Positions 28,607 to 38,599 of a stretch of 64,000 bases of DNA are shown one piece after another (the stretch's first letter is position 1; every line of letters begins with the position of its first letter). The stretch is from Aeromicrobium camelliae (GTDB taxonomy: Bacteria > Actinomycetota > Actinomycetes > Propionibacteriales > Nocardioidaceae), in contig NZ_RQJX01000011.1 of assembly GCF_003850045.1 (NCBI RefSeq), positions 38,070 to 102,069 on the forward strand, written 5' to 3'. A program made the position numbers and the translations under genes. A model generated the notes under the pieces. That model was given only the letters and a program-made list of their open reading frames with translations, did no database searches and had not been told where the DNA came from.

Positions 28607-29794
28607 GTGACCGATCCCCTCTTCCCGATCTCGCTGCGCCTGACCGGGCGCCGCGTCGTCGTCGTCGGCGGCGGGCACGTCGCCTCCCGGCGGACGACGT
28701 CCCTCCTCGAGGCGGGGGCCGAGGTGGTCGTCATCGCTCCGCAGCTCTCGCCCGCCCTGGTCGCGAGGGTCGAACGCGACGAGGTGACCTGGGTGCCGCG
28801 GACCTACCAGTCCGGGGACCTCGACGGGGCGTGGCTGGTGCAGACCGCGACCGCCGATCCCGCGACGGACGACCAGGTTGCGCGCGATGCCGAGTCGGCT
28901 CAGTTGTGGTGCCTCAAGGGCGGGGACCCCGAAGGGGCGACGGCGTGGATGCCGGCGACGGGTCGCGTGGACGACATCGCCGTGGCCGTCAACGCGGGCG
29001 GGGATGCCCGCCGCGCTGCGACGCTCCGCGACGCTCTCGTCACCGTGCTGGAATCCGGCGATCTTCCGTTGCGCCATCGCACGCACCACCCCGGCGGCAG
29101 GGTCGCCCTCGTGGGTGCCGGGCCCGGTGATCCGGGACTGATCACGACGCGCGGCCGCCGACTACTCGCGGAGGCGGACGTGGTCGTGGTCGACCGACTC
29201 GCGCCGCAGGGTGTGCTCGAGGAACTCGACGAGGACGTCGAGATCATCGACGTCGGCAAGATGCCCGACCGGCACCCCGTCCCGCAGGAGCAGATCAACG
29301 CCCTTCTGGTCGACCGCGCGCGCGGGGGGAAGATCGTGGTCCGACTCAAAGGCGGCGACCCCTACGTGTTCGGCCGCGGCGGCGAGGAGCTGCTCGCCTG
29401 CCGGGCCGCGGACGTGCCGGTCGAGGTCGTGCCGGGCGTGACGAGCGCGATCGCCGTAGCCGCCGCCGCGGGCATCCCCGTCACCCATCGAGGTGTCGCG
29501 CGGGGCTTCACGGTCGTCACCGGCCACGAGGAGCTCGCTCATGTGCCACACGGTGGCGACCACACGCTCGTGCTGCTGATGGGCGTGAAGCGGCTGTCGC
29601 AGACCACGGACGAGCTCATCCGGGCGGGCCATCGCCCCACCACGCCGGCCGCCGTCATCGAGCGAGGCTTCCTTCCCGATCAGCGGGTCACCGTGGCCAC
29701 TCTCGGCGAGCTCGCCGAGCGGGCGGCCGCGGTGGGCGCGACCGCCCCGGCGATCGTGGTGGTCGGCGACGTCGTCACCGCGCTCCAGGACTGA
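28607..29794 (+). CDS. cysG: Siroheme synthase-type fusion (precorrin-2 dehydrogenase + uroporphyrinogen-III methyltransferase)
   Basis: A 395-residue fusion. The N-terminal NAD-binding domain (about 1-150; RRVVVVGGGHVASRR) resembles precorrin-2 dehydrogenase/ferrochelatase. The C-terminal SAM methyltransferase (about 160-395) has LVGAGPGDPGLIT, RLKGGDPYVFGRGGEE and VVPGVTSA. It supplies siroheme for sulfite (or nitrite) reductase, which is not in the window. It begins 3 bp after cysN, so it completes this operon. Confidence 0.92.
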   Translation: MTDPLFPISLRLTGRRVVVVGGGHVASRRTTSLLEAGAEVVVIAPQLSPALVARVERDEVTWVPRTYQSGDLDGAWLVQTATADPATDDQVARDAESAQLWCLKGGDPEGATAWMPATGRVDDIAVAVNAGGDARRAATLRDALVTVLESGDLPLRHRTHHPGGRVALVGAGPGDPGLITTRGRRLLAEADVVVVDRLAPQGVLEELDEDVEIIDVGKMPDRHPVPQEQINALLVDRARGGKIVVRLKGGDPYVFGRGGEELLACRAADVPVEVVPGVTSAIAVAAAAGIPVTHRGVARGFTVVTGHEELAHVPHGGDHTLVLLMGVKRLSQTTDELIRAGHRPTTPAAVIERGFLPDQRVTVATLGELAERAAAVGATAPAIVVVGDVVTALQD

Positions 29795-30014
29795 ACGTCA
29801 ACCGCGAGCGCGACGACGAAGCTCGCCGCACCGATCAGCACCGGCGCGGCGCCACCGACGAGCAGACGCAGCGGCGAGGCCAGGGCCCGACCGAGCACGA
29901 GGGGCTCGTCGCGGTAGTCATCGGGGCGGGGGCACGGCGCGGTCTACGAGCGAACGTGCCTCACTGCCGACCAACCACATCAGGACCCCTCGTACCGTTG
30001 CGCCGGCACAGAGC
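29795..30014. other. Intergenic region with possible gene remnant
   Basis: 220 bp between convergent genes. On the minus strand 29793-29930 reads as a hydrophobic peptide (DYRDEPLVLGRAL, then a membrane-like stretch) with coding-like third-position GC, but it has no good start and runs antisense into cysG. Probably a decayed membrane-protein fragment. Nothing else is visible. Confidence 0.3.
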
Positions 30015-30479
30015 CTAACGCCCGGGGCTTGAGTCGCCCAGCCACCTGCGGAAGCGGCGTTCGCCTTGGCTCATCACCATGGCGTGTGCGGCGCCGAAGA
30101 CCGGCCGCAGCACGGGGTCCGTGCGACGCATCCACGGTCGGGTCACGTCGACGTCCCACTCGATCAGCAGCAGCGTCCGGTGGCGCCCGAACGGCACGAA
30201 CCTCAGGACCGCCCGCCCGACGAGGTCGCCCGCCGCCCGGAAGGTCATCGTGTCGGGGCGATTCAGCTCCAGCTGGTCGATCGAGAACCGGAGTCGGTAC
30301 CCCAGACCGCTTTCAGCCACGAGATGAAGTGCTGAGTCATCGCGACCCTCGACGCGAACCCTGCCCCACCACGGAAGGGGGTCATCAGCGGCCAGCGCAT
30401 CCTGGACGACCTCCCACAATCGTCCGCGCTCGACCGGCAGGTCCCAACGCGTGCGGAACCTGTACGGCGCGGCGCTCAT
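30015..30479 (-). CDS. SRPBCC-family (START-like) protein
   Basis: A 154-residue polyketide-cyclase/START-like fold: RFRTRWDLPVERGRLWEVV at the N-terminus, a beta-rich middle (LHLVAESGLGYRLRF) and a C-terminal amphipathic helix (VFGAAHAMVMSQGERRF). Ligand-binding cavity family; ligand unknown. Lies 3 bp after the membrane-protein pair and may be co-transcribed. Confidence 0.8.
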   Translation of the reverse strand: MSAAPYRFRTRWDLPVERGRLWEVVQDALAADDPLPWWGRVRVEGRDDSALHLVAESGLGYRLRFSIDQLELNRPDTMTFRAAGDLVGRAVLRFVPFGRHRTLLLIEWDVDVTRPWMRRTDPVLRPVFGAAHAMVMSQGERRFRRWLGDSSPGR

Positions 30480-30482
30480 TGA

Positions 30483-30878
30483 TCAGGCCCGGCCTGCGGC
30501 CCGACGGCGGTAGACCCACCACAAGCCGACCAGAGGCAGCACGAGTGGCACGAAGGCGTACTGAATGCCGAACAGCGACCACACCGTCGCGTCGGGGAAC
30601 AGCGCCGGGTCGAGAAGCGTCAGCAGACCGACGGCGAGCACGCCGACGAGTTCGAATCCGATGGTCCAGGACGCCAGCCGCTGTCGATTGGTCGCCAGCG
30701 CGTACGTCGCGACCAGGTACACGAGCGCCGCCAGCGCGGACAAGGAGTAGGCGAACGGCGCGTCGGCAGCGTGTGTCGCGAGTTGGTAGAGCGAGCGGGC
30801 GGACGCCGACAACGCGAAGACGGCGTACACCGCCACGAGGAGCCGGCCGAAGCCGTGTGAGGTGTGCGTGTCAGCCAC
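30483..30878 (-). CDS. Small integral membrane protein (4 helices)
   Basis: A 131-residue protein with four predicted helices (about residues 11-27, 43-62, 70-88, 98-122) and a basic C-terminus (YRRRAAGRA). Overlaps the preceding membrane-protein gene by 8 bp. No recognised function; conserved-hypothetical type of gene. Confidence 0.75.
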   Translation of the reverse strand: MADTHTSHGFGRLLVAVYAVFALSASARSLYQLATHAADAPFAYSLSALAALVYLVATYALATNRQRLASWTIGFELVGVLAVGLLTLLDPALFPDATVWSLFGIQYAFVPLVLPLVGLWWVYRRRAAGRA

Positions 30879-31236
30879 GAGGTCCCTCCCAGATGCCGTG
30901 GAGCCGCAGCATGAGTGCGGCGATGGTGATCATCGCGATGGTGACGACGCCCGTGCCCCATCGGGTCTTCTCGATGACGCCCCACACCACTGCCGCCGGC
31001 GCGATGACCAGAGTCGTGGCGAGATAGGAGAAGAACAGGATGCCGTCCACCTCGTGGTCGCGCCCGCTGTAGGCCACCGCGGACCCGATGGTGATGGCGA
31101 CGAGTCCGATTTCGAGCGCGGCGATCGCATAGAACAACGGATTGCTGAAGCGGTACCCGCGCCAGCTGTGCCATGCCGCGTACGCTCCGACCGCCAACGC
31201 ATAGGCGCAGGTCACGTAGACCACGAGCGCGCTCAC
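30871..31236 (-). CDS. Small integral membrane protein (3-4 helices)
   Basis: A 121-residue membrane protein starting SALVVYVTCAYALAVG, with further helices around residues 35-50, 62-82 and 92-110. Start GTG at 31236 is chosen because GGAGG lies 5 nt upstream; another GTG at 31242 abuts the ribosome site. Likely a partner of the next gene; function unknown. Confidence 0.7.
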   Translation of the reverse strand: MSALVVYVTCAYALAVGAYAAWHSWRGYRFSNPLFYAIAALEIGLVAITIGSAVAYSGRDHEVDGILFFSYLATTLVIAPAAVVWGVIEKTRWGTGVVTIAMITIAALMLRLHGIWEGPRG

Positions 31237-31312
31237 CGCCACCTCCGAAGAATCGACCGTGGAAAGTCTTCCATGCGGGAGGTGATCGACCGGCTGAGGG
31301 TCGGTAGCGACC

Positions 31313-31331
31313 GTGACAGCGTTGCTGTCAC
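31313..31331. promoter_or_regulatory. Palindrome GTGACAGC-GTT-GCTGTCAC between divergent genes
   Basis: Perfect 8-bp arms with a 3-bp centre, 9 bp before the alpha/beta hydrolase start and 76 bp before the divergent membrane-protein gene. Size and symmetry fit a TetR- or GntR-type operator. No regulator gene is adjacent. Confidence 0.5.
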
Positions 31332-31340
31332 AATGGGCCG

Positions 31341-32090
31341 GTGAGCACTCCGGTCGTCCTCGTCTCCCCCGCCATGGCCATCGGTTCGCACTTCTACGGA
31401 CGCGTCGTCGACGCGTTCGAGGCGCGCGGCTGGAGCGCTCGCGCTCTTCCACGCCGAGGCTTCGAGCGAGACGGCCAGCGCGCCTCGCGCGACCGCGACT
31501 GGTCCTACGCCGACGAGATCGCCGACACCGCCGAGGCGGTCGCGAAGGCACGTGCCGAGTTCCCCGATCGCCCCGTCGTGCTGTTCGGCCACAGCCTGGG
31601 GGGACACGTCGCGGTGGGGCATCAGCTCGCGCACGATCCGGCCGACGGTGTCGTGCTCGTCGGTGCCTCGCTGCCGCATTTCCGGTACTACCCGCACGCC
31701 GGCCTGGGTCTCCTCGCGATGGGTCTGCTCGTGCCGCTCGTCTCCGCGGTGCGCGGCTACGTTCCACCGCCGCTCTTCGGTGCGCCCGGAGCGCGCACCC
31801 TCATGCGCGAGTGGGCCCACGTCGCGCGCACGGGCGGCGCGCCCTTCCCGGTCCCGCGGCGCATCGACACCCCGACGCTCGCGATCGACCTCGAGGGCGA
31901 TCGCTACGCCGTCCCCGCTGCCTCCCGTCACTTCGAGCGCACCTTGATCGATCCGTCGGCTCTCACCCGCTGGGACTACCGGAGCGACGCGGCGCCTGAA
32001 GGCGGCACGACCCACCACGTGTTCTGGGCCAAGACCCCCGACCCGGTCGTGGACCGGGTGGTCTCATGGTGGGCCGACGTCAGCCGCTGA
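31341..32090 (+). CDS. Alpha/beta hydrolase
   Basis: A 249-residue serine hydrolase. The nucleophile elbow is [13 protein letters not shown] (Ser in GHSLGG); IDLEGDRY and TTHHVFW probably place the acid and His. Resembles YheT/lysophospholipase-like hydrolases, substrate unknown. Its 3' end overlaps the convergent gcvP by 11 bp. Confidence 0.85.
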   Translation: MSTPVVLVSPAMAIGSHFYGRVVDAFEARGWSARALPRRGFERDGQRASRDRDWSYADEIADTAEAVAKARAEFPDRPVVLFGHSLGGHVAVGHQLAHDPADGVVLVGASLPHFRYYPHAGLGLLAMGLLVPLVSAVRGYVPPPLFGAPGARTLMREWAHVARTGGAPFPVPRRIDTPTLAIDLEGDRYAVPAASRHFERTLIDPSALTRWDYRSDAAPEGGTTHHVFWAKTPDPVVDRVVSWWADVSR

Positions 32091-34914
32091 CGGTGTCGAA
32101 CGCCTCGACCGGCGGGCACGAGCACACGAGGTTGCGATCGCCGTACGCCTGGTCGATACGACCCACCGGCGGCCAGTACTTGTCTTGCGTGACACCGGCC
32201 GGGAACACGCCCTCGGCGACCGAGTACGCGTGCGACCACTCCAGCAGCTCACGCGCGGCGTGCGGCGCGTTCGCCAGCGGATGGTCGTCCGCGGCGTAGG
32301 CACCGTCGGCGACGCGGTCGATCTCACTGCGAATCGCCAACATGGCGTCGCAGAACCGGTCCAGCTCGGCGAGATCCTCCGATTCCGTGGGCTCCACCAT
32401 GAGCGTGCCGGCCACCGGGAAACTCATCGTCGGCGCATGGAACCCGTAGTCGATGAGCCGCTTGGCGACGTCCTCGACGGAGACGCCGGTGCGCTTGGTC
32501 AGCTCACGGACATCGAGGATGCACTCGTGCGCGACGAGTCCGTGCTCGCCTGCGTAGAGCACCGGGAACGCGTCGCGCAAGCGTGCAGCGACGTAGTTGG
32601 CCGAGAGCACCGCCACCGACGTGGCGTCGGTGAGCCCCTGGCCACCCATCATCGAGATGTAGGCGAACGGGATCGGCAGGATGCCGGCCGAGCCGTACGG
32701 TGCAGCGCTGATCGCTCCCACGCCCTCGCGCCGGTCGGACCGCGGGTGCAGCGGGTGACTGGGCAGGAACGGTGCGAGGTGCTCGGCGACGGCGACCGGA
32801 CCGACCCCGGGTCCGCCGCCGCCGTGAGGGATGCAGAACGTCTTGTGGAGGTTGAGATGCGAGACGTCGCCGCCGAAGGCACCCGGGCGGGCGTGTCCCA
32901 AAAGCGCGTTGAGGTTCGCACCGTCGACGTACACCTGGCCGCCGGCCTCGTGGACGATATCGCACAGCTCGGCGATGCCCTCCTCGTACACACCGTGCGT
33001 CGAGGGGTAGGTGACCATGATGGCCGCGAGTTCGTCGCGGTGCTGCTCGCATTTGGCGCGCAGATCGTCCAGGTCGACCTCGCCGGACTCGCCGGCAGCG
33101 ACGATCACGACACGCATCCCGGCCATGACCGCCGACGCCGCGTTGGTGCCGTGGGCCGATGACGGGATGAGGCAGATGTCGCGTGCGTCGTCACCGCGAC
33201 TGCGGTGGTACGCGCGGATCGCCAGAAGCCCGGCGAACTCGCCCTGCGAGCCGGCGTTCGGCTGCACCGAGACGGCGGCGTATCCGGTCACCTCGGCGAG
33301 CCAGCCCTCGAGCGTCTCGATCAGCTCGGTCATGCCGGCGGCGTCCTCGGCCGGGACGAACGGATGGAGCTCAGCGAACTCGGGCCAGCTGATCGGTTCC
33401 ATCTCGGTCGTGGCGTTGAGCTTCATGGTGCATGAGCCGAGCGGGATCATGCCGCGGTCGAGCGCGTAGTCGCGGTCGCTGAGCTTGCGCAGGTAGCGCA
33501 GCAACTGCGTCTCGCTGCGGTGCTCCGAGAACACCGGGTGGGTCAGGATCTCGTCACGGCGCAGGAGCGGCTCGGGCAGGTGGGCGCGCCCGGTGAGGAG
33601 CGTCGGCGCGGCCACGCCGAACGCCCGCAGCACGAGCTCCAGGTGCTCCAGCGTCGTGGCCTCGGAGCAGGCGACCTGCACGTGGTCGCCGTCGACCTGC
33701 CACAGGTGGATGCCCGACGTGCGCGCGGCAGTCACGACGCTGCGGGCCCGGCCCGGCACCCGCGCCACGACGGTGTCGAAGAACTCCTCGTGCACGATGT
33801 CCACGCCGCCGTCGCGCAGGGCGTCAGCGAGCGTGGCCGCGTGCTGGTGCACGGTCAGCGCGATCTGTCGAAGACCCTCGGCGCCGTGGTACACCGCGTA
33901 CATGCCGGCCACGACGGCGAGCAGCACCTGCGCGGTGCAGATGTTCGACGTCGCCTTCTCACGCCGAATGTGCTGCTCACGAGTCTGCAACGCCAGTCGG
34001 TACGCCGGCACGCCCGCCGCGTCGACGGAGACGCCTACGAGGCGCCCCGGCAGGTGCCGCTCAAGACCATCGCGCACGGCCATGTAGGCGGCATGCGGAC
34101 CGCCGTAGAACATCGGGACGCCGAAACGCTGCGTCGATCCGACGACGATGTCGGCACCCATGCTGCCCGGCGAGGCCAGCGCGACGAGCGCCAGCGGATC
34201 GGACACGACGACGGCGAGGCCACCACCGGCGTGGACCGCTTCGATGACGGACGTCGGGTCGGTGACGGCACCGTCCGCCGCCGGGTACGCGATGACGACG
34301 CCGGCGACGTCCGCATCCAGCCCCGTCGCCCCGAGGTCGACGTCGTGGAGTTCGATGCCGACCGCCTCGGCCCGGGTCCGGAGCACCGCCAGCGTCTGCG
34401 GGGCGAGCCGGGCATCGACGGCGATCGGGCGCAGGTCCTTGCCGCGCGATGCGCGACGGATCAGCGTGAGCGCTTCGCCGGCCGCCGTGCCCTCGTCCAG
34501 CAGCGAGGCGTTCGCTGTCGGCAGGCCCGTGAGGTCGGCGACCATCGTCTGGAAGTTCAGCAGAGCCTCGAGTCGGCCTTGGGAGATCTCCGGCTGGTAC
34601 GGGGTGTACGCCGTGTACCAGGCAGGGTCTTCCAGCACGTTGCGGCGAATGACCGCGGGCGTGAGCGTCGGGTGATAACCGAGTCCGATCATCGCGATGC
34701 CGGGACGGTTGCGCGAGGCCAGTTCGCGGAGCCGGGCGATCGCGGACCTCTCGTCCAGTGCATCAGGAAGGGCGAGAGCTTCGTTGTGGCGGATGCGTCC
34801 GGGAACGGCCGCATCCATGAGCGCGTCGAGCGAGTCGTAACCGAGCCGCTCGAGCATCGCGGACTGGTCGCTAGGGCGAGGGCCGATGTGGCGGGCGGCG
34901 AAGGGCGTGGTCAC
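32080..34914 (-). CDS. gcvP: Glycine dehydrogenase (P-protein)
   Basis: A 944-residue single-chain PLP enzyme of the glycine cleavage system; it decarboxylates glycine and passes the aminomethyl group to lipoyl-GcvH (encoded at 37.5 kb). [16 protein letters not shown] holds the PLP Lys. The N-terminal half ([23 protein letters not shown]) and the C-terminal half are both full length. GTG start. Preceded by a glycine riboswitch. gcvT is not in the window. Confidence 0.97.
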   Translation of the reverse strand: MTTPFAARHIGPRPSDQSAMLERLGYDSLDALMDAAVPGRIRHNEALALPDALDERSAIARLRELASRNRPGIAMIGLGYHPTLTPAVIRRNVLEDPAWYTAYTPYQPEISQGRLEALLNFQTMVADLTGLPTANASLLDEGTAAGEALTLIRRASRGKDLRPIAVDARLAPQTLAVLRTRAEAVGIELHDVDLGATGLDADVAGVVIAYPAADGAVTDPTSVIEAVHAGGGLAVVVSDPLALVALASPGSMGADIVVGSTQRFGVPMFYGGPHAAYMAVRDGLERHLPGRLVGVSVDAAGVPAYRLALQTREQHIRREKATSNICTAQVLLAVVAGMYAVYHGAEGLRQIALTVHQHAATLADALRDGGVDIVHEEFFDTVVARVPGRARSVVTAARTSGIHLWQVDGDHVQVACSEATTLEHLELVLRAFGVAAPTLLTGRAHLPEPLLRRDEILTHPVFSEHRSETQLLRYLRKLSDRDYALDRGMIPLGSCTMKLNATTEMEPISWPEFAELHPFVPAEDAAGMTELIETLEGWLAEVTGYAAVSVQPNAGSQGEFAGLLAIRAYHRSRGDDARDICLIPSSAHGTNAASAVMAGMRVVIVAAGESGEVDLDDLRAKCEQHRDELAAIMVTYPSTHGVYEEGIAELCDIVHEAGGQVYVDGANLNALLGHARPGAFGGDVSHLNLHKTFCIPHGGGGPGVGPVAVAEHLAPFLPSHPLHPRSDRREGVGAISAAPYGSAGILPIPFAYISMMGGQGLTDATSVAVLSANYVAARLRDAFPVLYAGEHGLVAHECILDVRELTKRTGVSVEDVAKRLIDYGFHAPTMSFPVAGTLMVEPTESEDLAELDRFCDAMLAIRSEIDRVADGAYAADDHPLANAPHAARELLEWSHAYSVAEGVFPAGVTQDKYWPPVGRIDQAYGDRNLVCSCPPVEAFDTVSG

Positions 34915-34981
34915 AGGAGGCTCCAGGGTCGACGGTCACAACCCCTCCCCCTCTGTCGCAGCGCTTCAGAGATGCCTCGAT

Positions 34982-35062
34982 CGTGTGGTCCGGGTGCCTG
35001 AGAGGTTCCGGGGAGGAATTGCCCCTTCGGCGCCGCGCCCTCGGCGCGGACTCTCCCACACG
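34982..35062 (-). ncRNA. Glycine riboswitch (single aptamer)
   Basis: Leader of gcvP on the minus strand. P1 is CGTGTGG paired with CCACACG. Inside are GGAGAGTCC, the conserved CGCCGAAGGGGCAA and CCTCTCAGGCA. Only one complete aptamer is seen; the sequence after it (to about 34920) lacks a second GCCGAAGG core but contains CTCTG...CAGAG, which may serve as ghost aptamer or expression platform. Expected to switch gcvP on with glycine. Confidence 0.92.
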
Positions 35063-35081
35063 TGTCAGCAGCAGTGCGAGT

Positions 35082-35657
<576 letters not shown>

Positions 35658-35786
35658 CGTGCGCCTTCCTGCGTGCCGTAGGGGGAAGTCTACCTCGCGA
35701 AACGACACTCGTGTGCTTCGCGTGCTCCCTCAAGGTAAAGCTGAACCTGAGGGTTCACCAAGAACCGACGCGGCGTGTCGCGCGAC

Positions 35787-36251
35787 TCAGGGTTCGAAGT
35801 CCTCGGGATCGACCGACTCGAGGAACTCACGGAACCGCTCGACCTCGGCCTCTTCGTCCTGGGTGGAGGCGATCCCGGCCTCGTCGAGGACGTCCTCCGC
35901 GCAGACGATGCGCGCGGCGACCCGGAGCGCCAGCGCGATCGCATCGCTCGGGCGCGACTCCACCACAGCTCCGGAGGCGAAGACGATCTCGGCGTAGAAG
36001 ACCCCCTCGCTGACGTCGACGATGCGGATCTCCTCGATCTCGTCGCCGAGTTCGGCGATGACCGAGGTGAGCAGCTCATGAGTGAGCGGCCGGGGCGTCA
36101 TGATGTTCTGCTGCGCCTGCGCGATCGCCGATGCCTCCACGGCGCCGATCCAGATGGGGAGATACCGTACGCCCTCGACCTCGTGCAGCAGCACGAGCGG
36201 CTGGTTGCTCGGCATCTCGACCCGGACCCCGATGACCTCCAGCTCGCGCAC
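35787..36251 (-). CDS. Bifunctional nuclease family protein (DUF151, Rv1829-like)
   Basis: A 154-residue BFN-domain protein. GVRYLPIWIGAVEASAIA and SRPSDAIALALR are the family motifs. Plant members have DNase/RNase activity; the bacterial role is unproven. Sits 2 bp after the upstream MerR gene in the conserved actinobacterial cluster. Acidic C-terminal tail (EFLESVDPEDFEP). Confidence 0.88.
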   Translation of the reverse strand: MRELEVIGVRVEMPSNQPLVLLHEVEGVRYLPIWIGAVEASAIAQAQQNIMTPRPLTHELLTSVIAELGDEIEEIRIVDVSEGVFYAEIVFASGAVVESRPSDAIALALRVAARIVCAEDVLDEAGIASTQDEEAEVERFREFLESVDPEDFEP

Positions 36252-36253
36252 GG

Positions 36254-36979
36254 TTAACTCCCCCGGAGTTCGTTGCGCACCAGCACGGTGTGCAGCCGGA
36301 CCAGGGTGGCAGCGAGTTCGGCCAGGGTCGCTGCGGCGTTGGGGTTGGCACGTGAGGCCGACGGGACCGCTTGCTCGAGCAGGGAGACCTCACGGTCGGC
36401 CGCCGCGCGGAAGCCGCGCAAGTGGCGCGGCTCGATGCCGAGGCCGGCCATCTTGCCGACCAGCGCGGCCACGAGGAGGTCGTCACGGCTGTAGTACCGC
36501 TGCTGCGGACGGCGGCGGATGAGCTGGAACTCCTCGATCGCGTCGAGCGTGGCTGCGTCGATGTCGGCGGCCTCGAGCAGTTCCTCGCGCGACAGCCGGG
36601 TGGCGCCTTGGCCCTCGGAGAACGTCGCCGCGGTGGGCATGCCGTCACTGGAGCTGACCGTGACCTCGGGGACGAACCAGGCGACGTCGTCGTCGGCCAG
36701 GTCCGGCAACACGCCGCGGTCGATCTCGTCGAGCACTTGGCGGATGTGGCCCAGGGGCCAGAACCGCTCCTTCTGCATGCGCAGCACGAAACGGAGCCGC
36801 TCGACGTCGTCGTAGGAGTACTTGCGATACCCCGACGGGGTGCGTTCGGGCTCGACGAGCCCCTCCTGCTCGAGGTAACGCAGCTTGCTGAGCGTCAACT
36901 CGGGGAAGTCCGGGCGCAGTTCGTCGAGGACCTTGCCGATCCCCAGACGCGCGCTCGGCTCCGGGAGCGCTTGGCTCAC
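36254..36979 (-). CDS. ftsR: MerR-family regulator FtsR (Rv1828-like)
   Basis: A 241-residue MerR-type protein. IGKVLDELRPDFPELTLSKL and RYLEQEGLVEPERTPSGYRK form the DNA-binding domain, and the C-terminal half is the FtsR-specific region. In Corynebacterium the orthologue activates ftsZ. GTG start overlaps the garA stop (GTGA). Symbol given by synteny plus domain architecture. Confidence 0.85.
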   Translation of the reverse strand: MSQALPEPSARLGIGKVLDELRPDFPELTLSKLRYLEQEGLVEPERTPSGYRKYSYDDVERLRFVLRMQKERFWPLGHIRQVLDEIDRGVLPDLADDDVAWFVPEVTVSSSDGMPTAATFSEGQGATRLSREELLEAADIDAATLDAIEEFQLIRRRPQQRYYSRDDLLVAALVGKMAGLGIEPRHLRGFRAAADREVSLLEQAVPSASRANPNAAATLAELAATLVRLHTVLVRNELRGS

Positions 36980-37401
36980 TGCGACCCGTCCTGGGCGGAC
37001 GCGCCCGGGAAGTAGATCAAGCGATACTTGCCGATCTGGACCTCGTCACCGCCGCTGAGCAGGATGTCCCCGTCGATACGGTCGCGGTTGACGTACGTGC
37101 CGTTGAGGCTGCCCAGGTCCGACACCACGAAGCCGCGATCGCGCCGCGTGAAGGTGGCATGGCGCCGCGAGACGCTGATGTCGTCGAGGAAGATGTCGCT
37201 GGACGGGTGCCGGCCCACGGAGATGTGGTCGGCGTCCAGCAGGAACCGCGATCCGGCGTCGGGGCCGCGCTGCACCAGCAGCATGGCGCTGCCTTCGGGG
37301 AGACTCTCCACGGCCGACAGATCGGTCGCGGACATCTCCTCGGTGTCGGCGTCGATCGCCGGGAACATGTTCGTGTCCTCAGTTCCACCCGGCGTGGACA
37401 T
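36976..37401 (-). CDS. garA: FHA-domain regulator GarA/OdhI-like
   Basis: A 141-residue protein with an FHA domain (about 57-125): ISVGRHPSSDIFLDD, SVSRRHATF and SLNGTYVNRDRID carry the phospho-Thr-binding Arg, Ser and Asn. GarA/OdhI inhibits 2-oxoglutarate dehydrogenase and is controlled by Pkn phosphorylation of an N-terminal ETTS motif. That motif is absent here; the nearest Thr residues are in ADTEEMSATDL. Position between gcvH and ftsR is as in mycobacteria. Confidence 0.9.
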   Translation of the reverse strand: MSTPGGTEDTNMFPAIDADTEEMSATDLSAVESLPEGSAMLLVQRGPDAGSRFLLDADHISVGRHPSSDIFLDDISVSRRHATFTRRDRGFVVSDLGSLNGTYVNRDRIDGDILLSGGDEVQIGKYRLIYFPGASAQDGSQ

Positions 37402-37511
37402 CGATCACCAACTCCTCCAAAGGTCTCAAGGTCACGTTCAGGTTGGTGGTTCCAACCTAGCATTGACGCCTGACGTTCGGCAGACCCTTCCGTCAGGAGT
37501 TCACCGCATGG

Positions 37512-37886
37512 TCAACCGGAGGTGTGCGCGCCGTAGGCGGCGGCGTCGAGGAGGCCCTCGGTGGCGTCGCCGGAGACCTTGACCTTCAACAGCCATCCCT
37601 CGCCGTACGGGTCCGAGTTGATGACCTCGGGAGTCGTCTCGAGGGCGTCGTTGCGTTCGACGACCTCCCCATCGACCGGCGAGAACACGTCGGAGACCGA
37701 CTTGGTGGACTCCAGCTCCCCCACCACCGCGCCGGCCTGGACGGCCTCGCCGGAGTCAGGCAGATCGACGAAGACGATGTCGCCGAGCTGATCCTGCGCG
37801 AAGTCGGTGATCCCGATGACGGCGACGTCACCGTCCAGGCGCACCCATTCGTGCTCACGGCTGTAATACAGGTCCTCAGGGATCAC
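37512..37886 (-). CDS. gcvH: Glycine cleavage system H protein
   Basis: A 124-residue lipoyl carrier. VGELESTKSVSDVFSPVDGE includes the lipoylated Lys in the ESTKS motif, and YYSREHEWVRLDGD is the usual N-terminus. GTG start. Shuttles aminomethyl groups among the P, T and L proteins. 110 bp separates it from downstream garA. Confidence 0.96.
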   Translation of the reverse strand: MIPEDLYYSREHEWVRLDGDVAVIGITDFAQDQLGDIVFVDLPDSGEAVQAGAVVGELESTKSVSDVFSPVDGEVVERNDALETTPEVINSDPYGEGWLLKVKVSGDATEGLLDAAAYGAHTSG

Positions 37887-37906
37887 GGCGTCTCCTCGTC
37901 AAGGGC

Positions 37907-38599
37907 TCAGGATGCGGGACGAGCGTACTGCGGCTCGGGGATATCGGCGAGAGCGGTGATGGCCACCCGATCACGTTGCTCGACAGTCACCGTACCGCCG
38001 CGATCCTCCACCCGGTCGGCCAACCCGCCGCGGAAACGGACCGCTTCGGCCATGGTGTGCGGATCGCCGATCGCCTCGATGACGTACGGCGGTTCGAGCA
38101 GACTCCCGCCGACCCGCACCCCGTCCCGGTCGTCGAGGAAGTAGGTCTGCGCCACGACCCGCGCGGTGCCGTTGATCGCGATGACCTCGGCTCCGGCGTC
38201 CCGCAGCTCCTCGACGGAGTCGAGCAGGATCGCCGCGGTCACCGCGTCCTCGGGCCCGGAGAGCTCGACCGCGATACCGGGCCCCGCGGCCGGCGACGTC
38301 CCCGCGAGAATGGCGAGCTCCGCAGCGCGCTTGCGCGCCGCCTCCTCCGCTTGCTCGGAGTTCGCCGAGGAGTCGCGCAGCTCGTCGCGCGTGGCGCTCA
38401 GTTCCTCGATCTGCCGCGCCAGCCGCTGGTTCGAGGCGTCGAGCGACTTGAGCAGCTCGCCGAGCTCGGCACCGCGCACGCCGGAGAAGTCCTCGCGTTC
38501 GTCCTGACGCCACTGCGCGACGATCGCGAAGGCCAACGCCGCCACCAGCACTCCCGCGAGGAGCTGCAGCGGTCGGCCCACGCGGCGTCGCTCACGCAT
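37907..38599 (-). CDS. DUF881 membrane-anchored protein (Rv1825-like)
   Basis: A 230-residue protein with one N-terminal membrane helix (about 13-30), a coiled coil (about 45-85) and the DUF881 domain (ILLDSVEELRDAGAEVIAIN, DRDGVRVGGSLLEPPYVIEA). Overlaps the small basic protein gene by 8 bp. Linked in mycobacteria to division and cell-wall genes by conserved synteny; biochemical role unknown. Confidence 0.85.
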   Translation of the reverse strand: MRERRRVGRPLQLLAGVLVAALAFAIVAQWRQDEREDFSGVRGAELGELLKSLDASNQRLARQIEELSATRDELRDSSANSEQAEEAARKRAAELAILAGTSPAAGPGIAVELSGPEDAVTAAILLDSVEELRDAGAEVIAINGTARVVAQTYFLDDRDGVRVGGSLLEPPYVIEAIGDPHTMAEAVRFRGGLADRVEDRGGTVTVEQRDRVAITALADIPEPQYARPAS

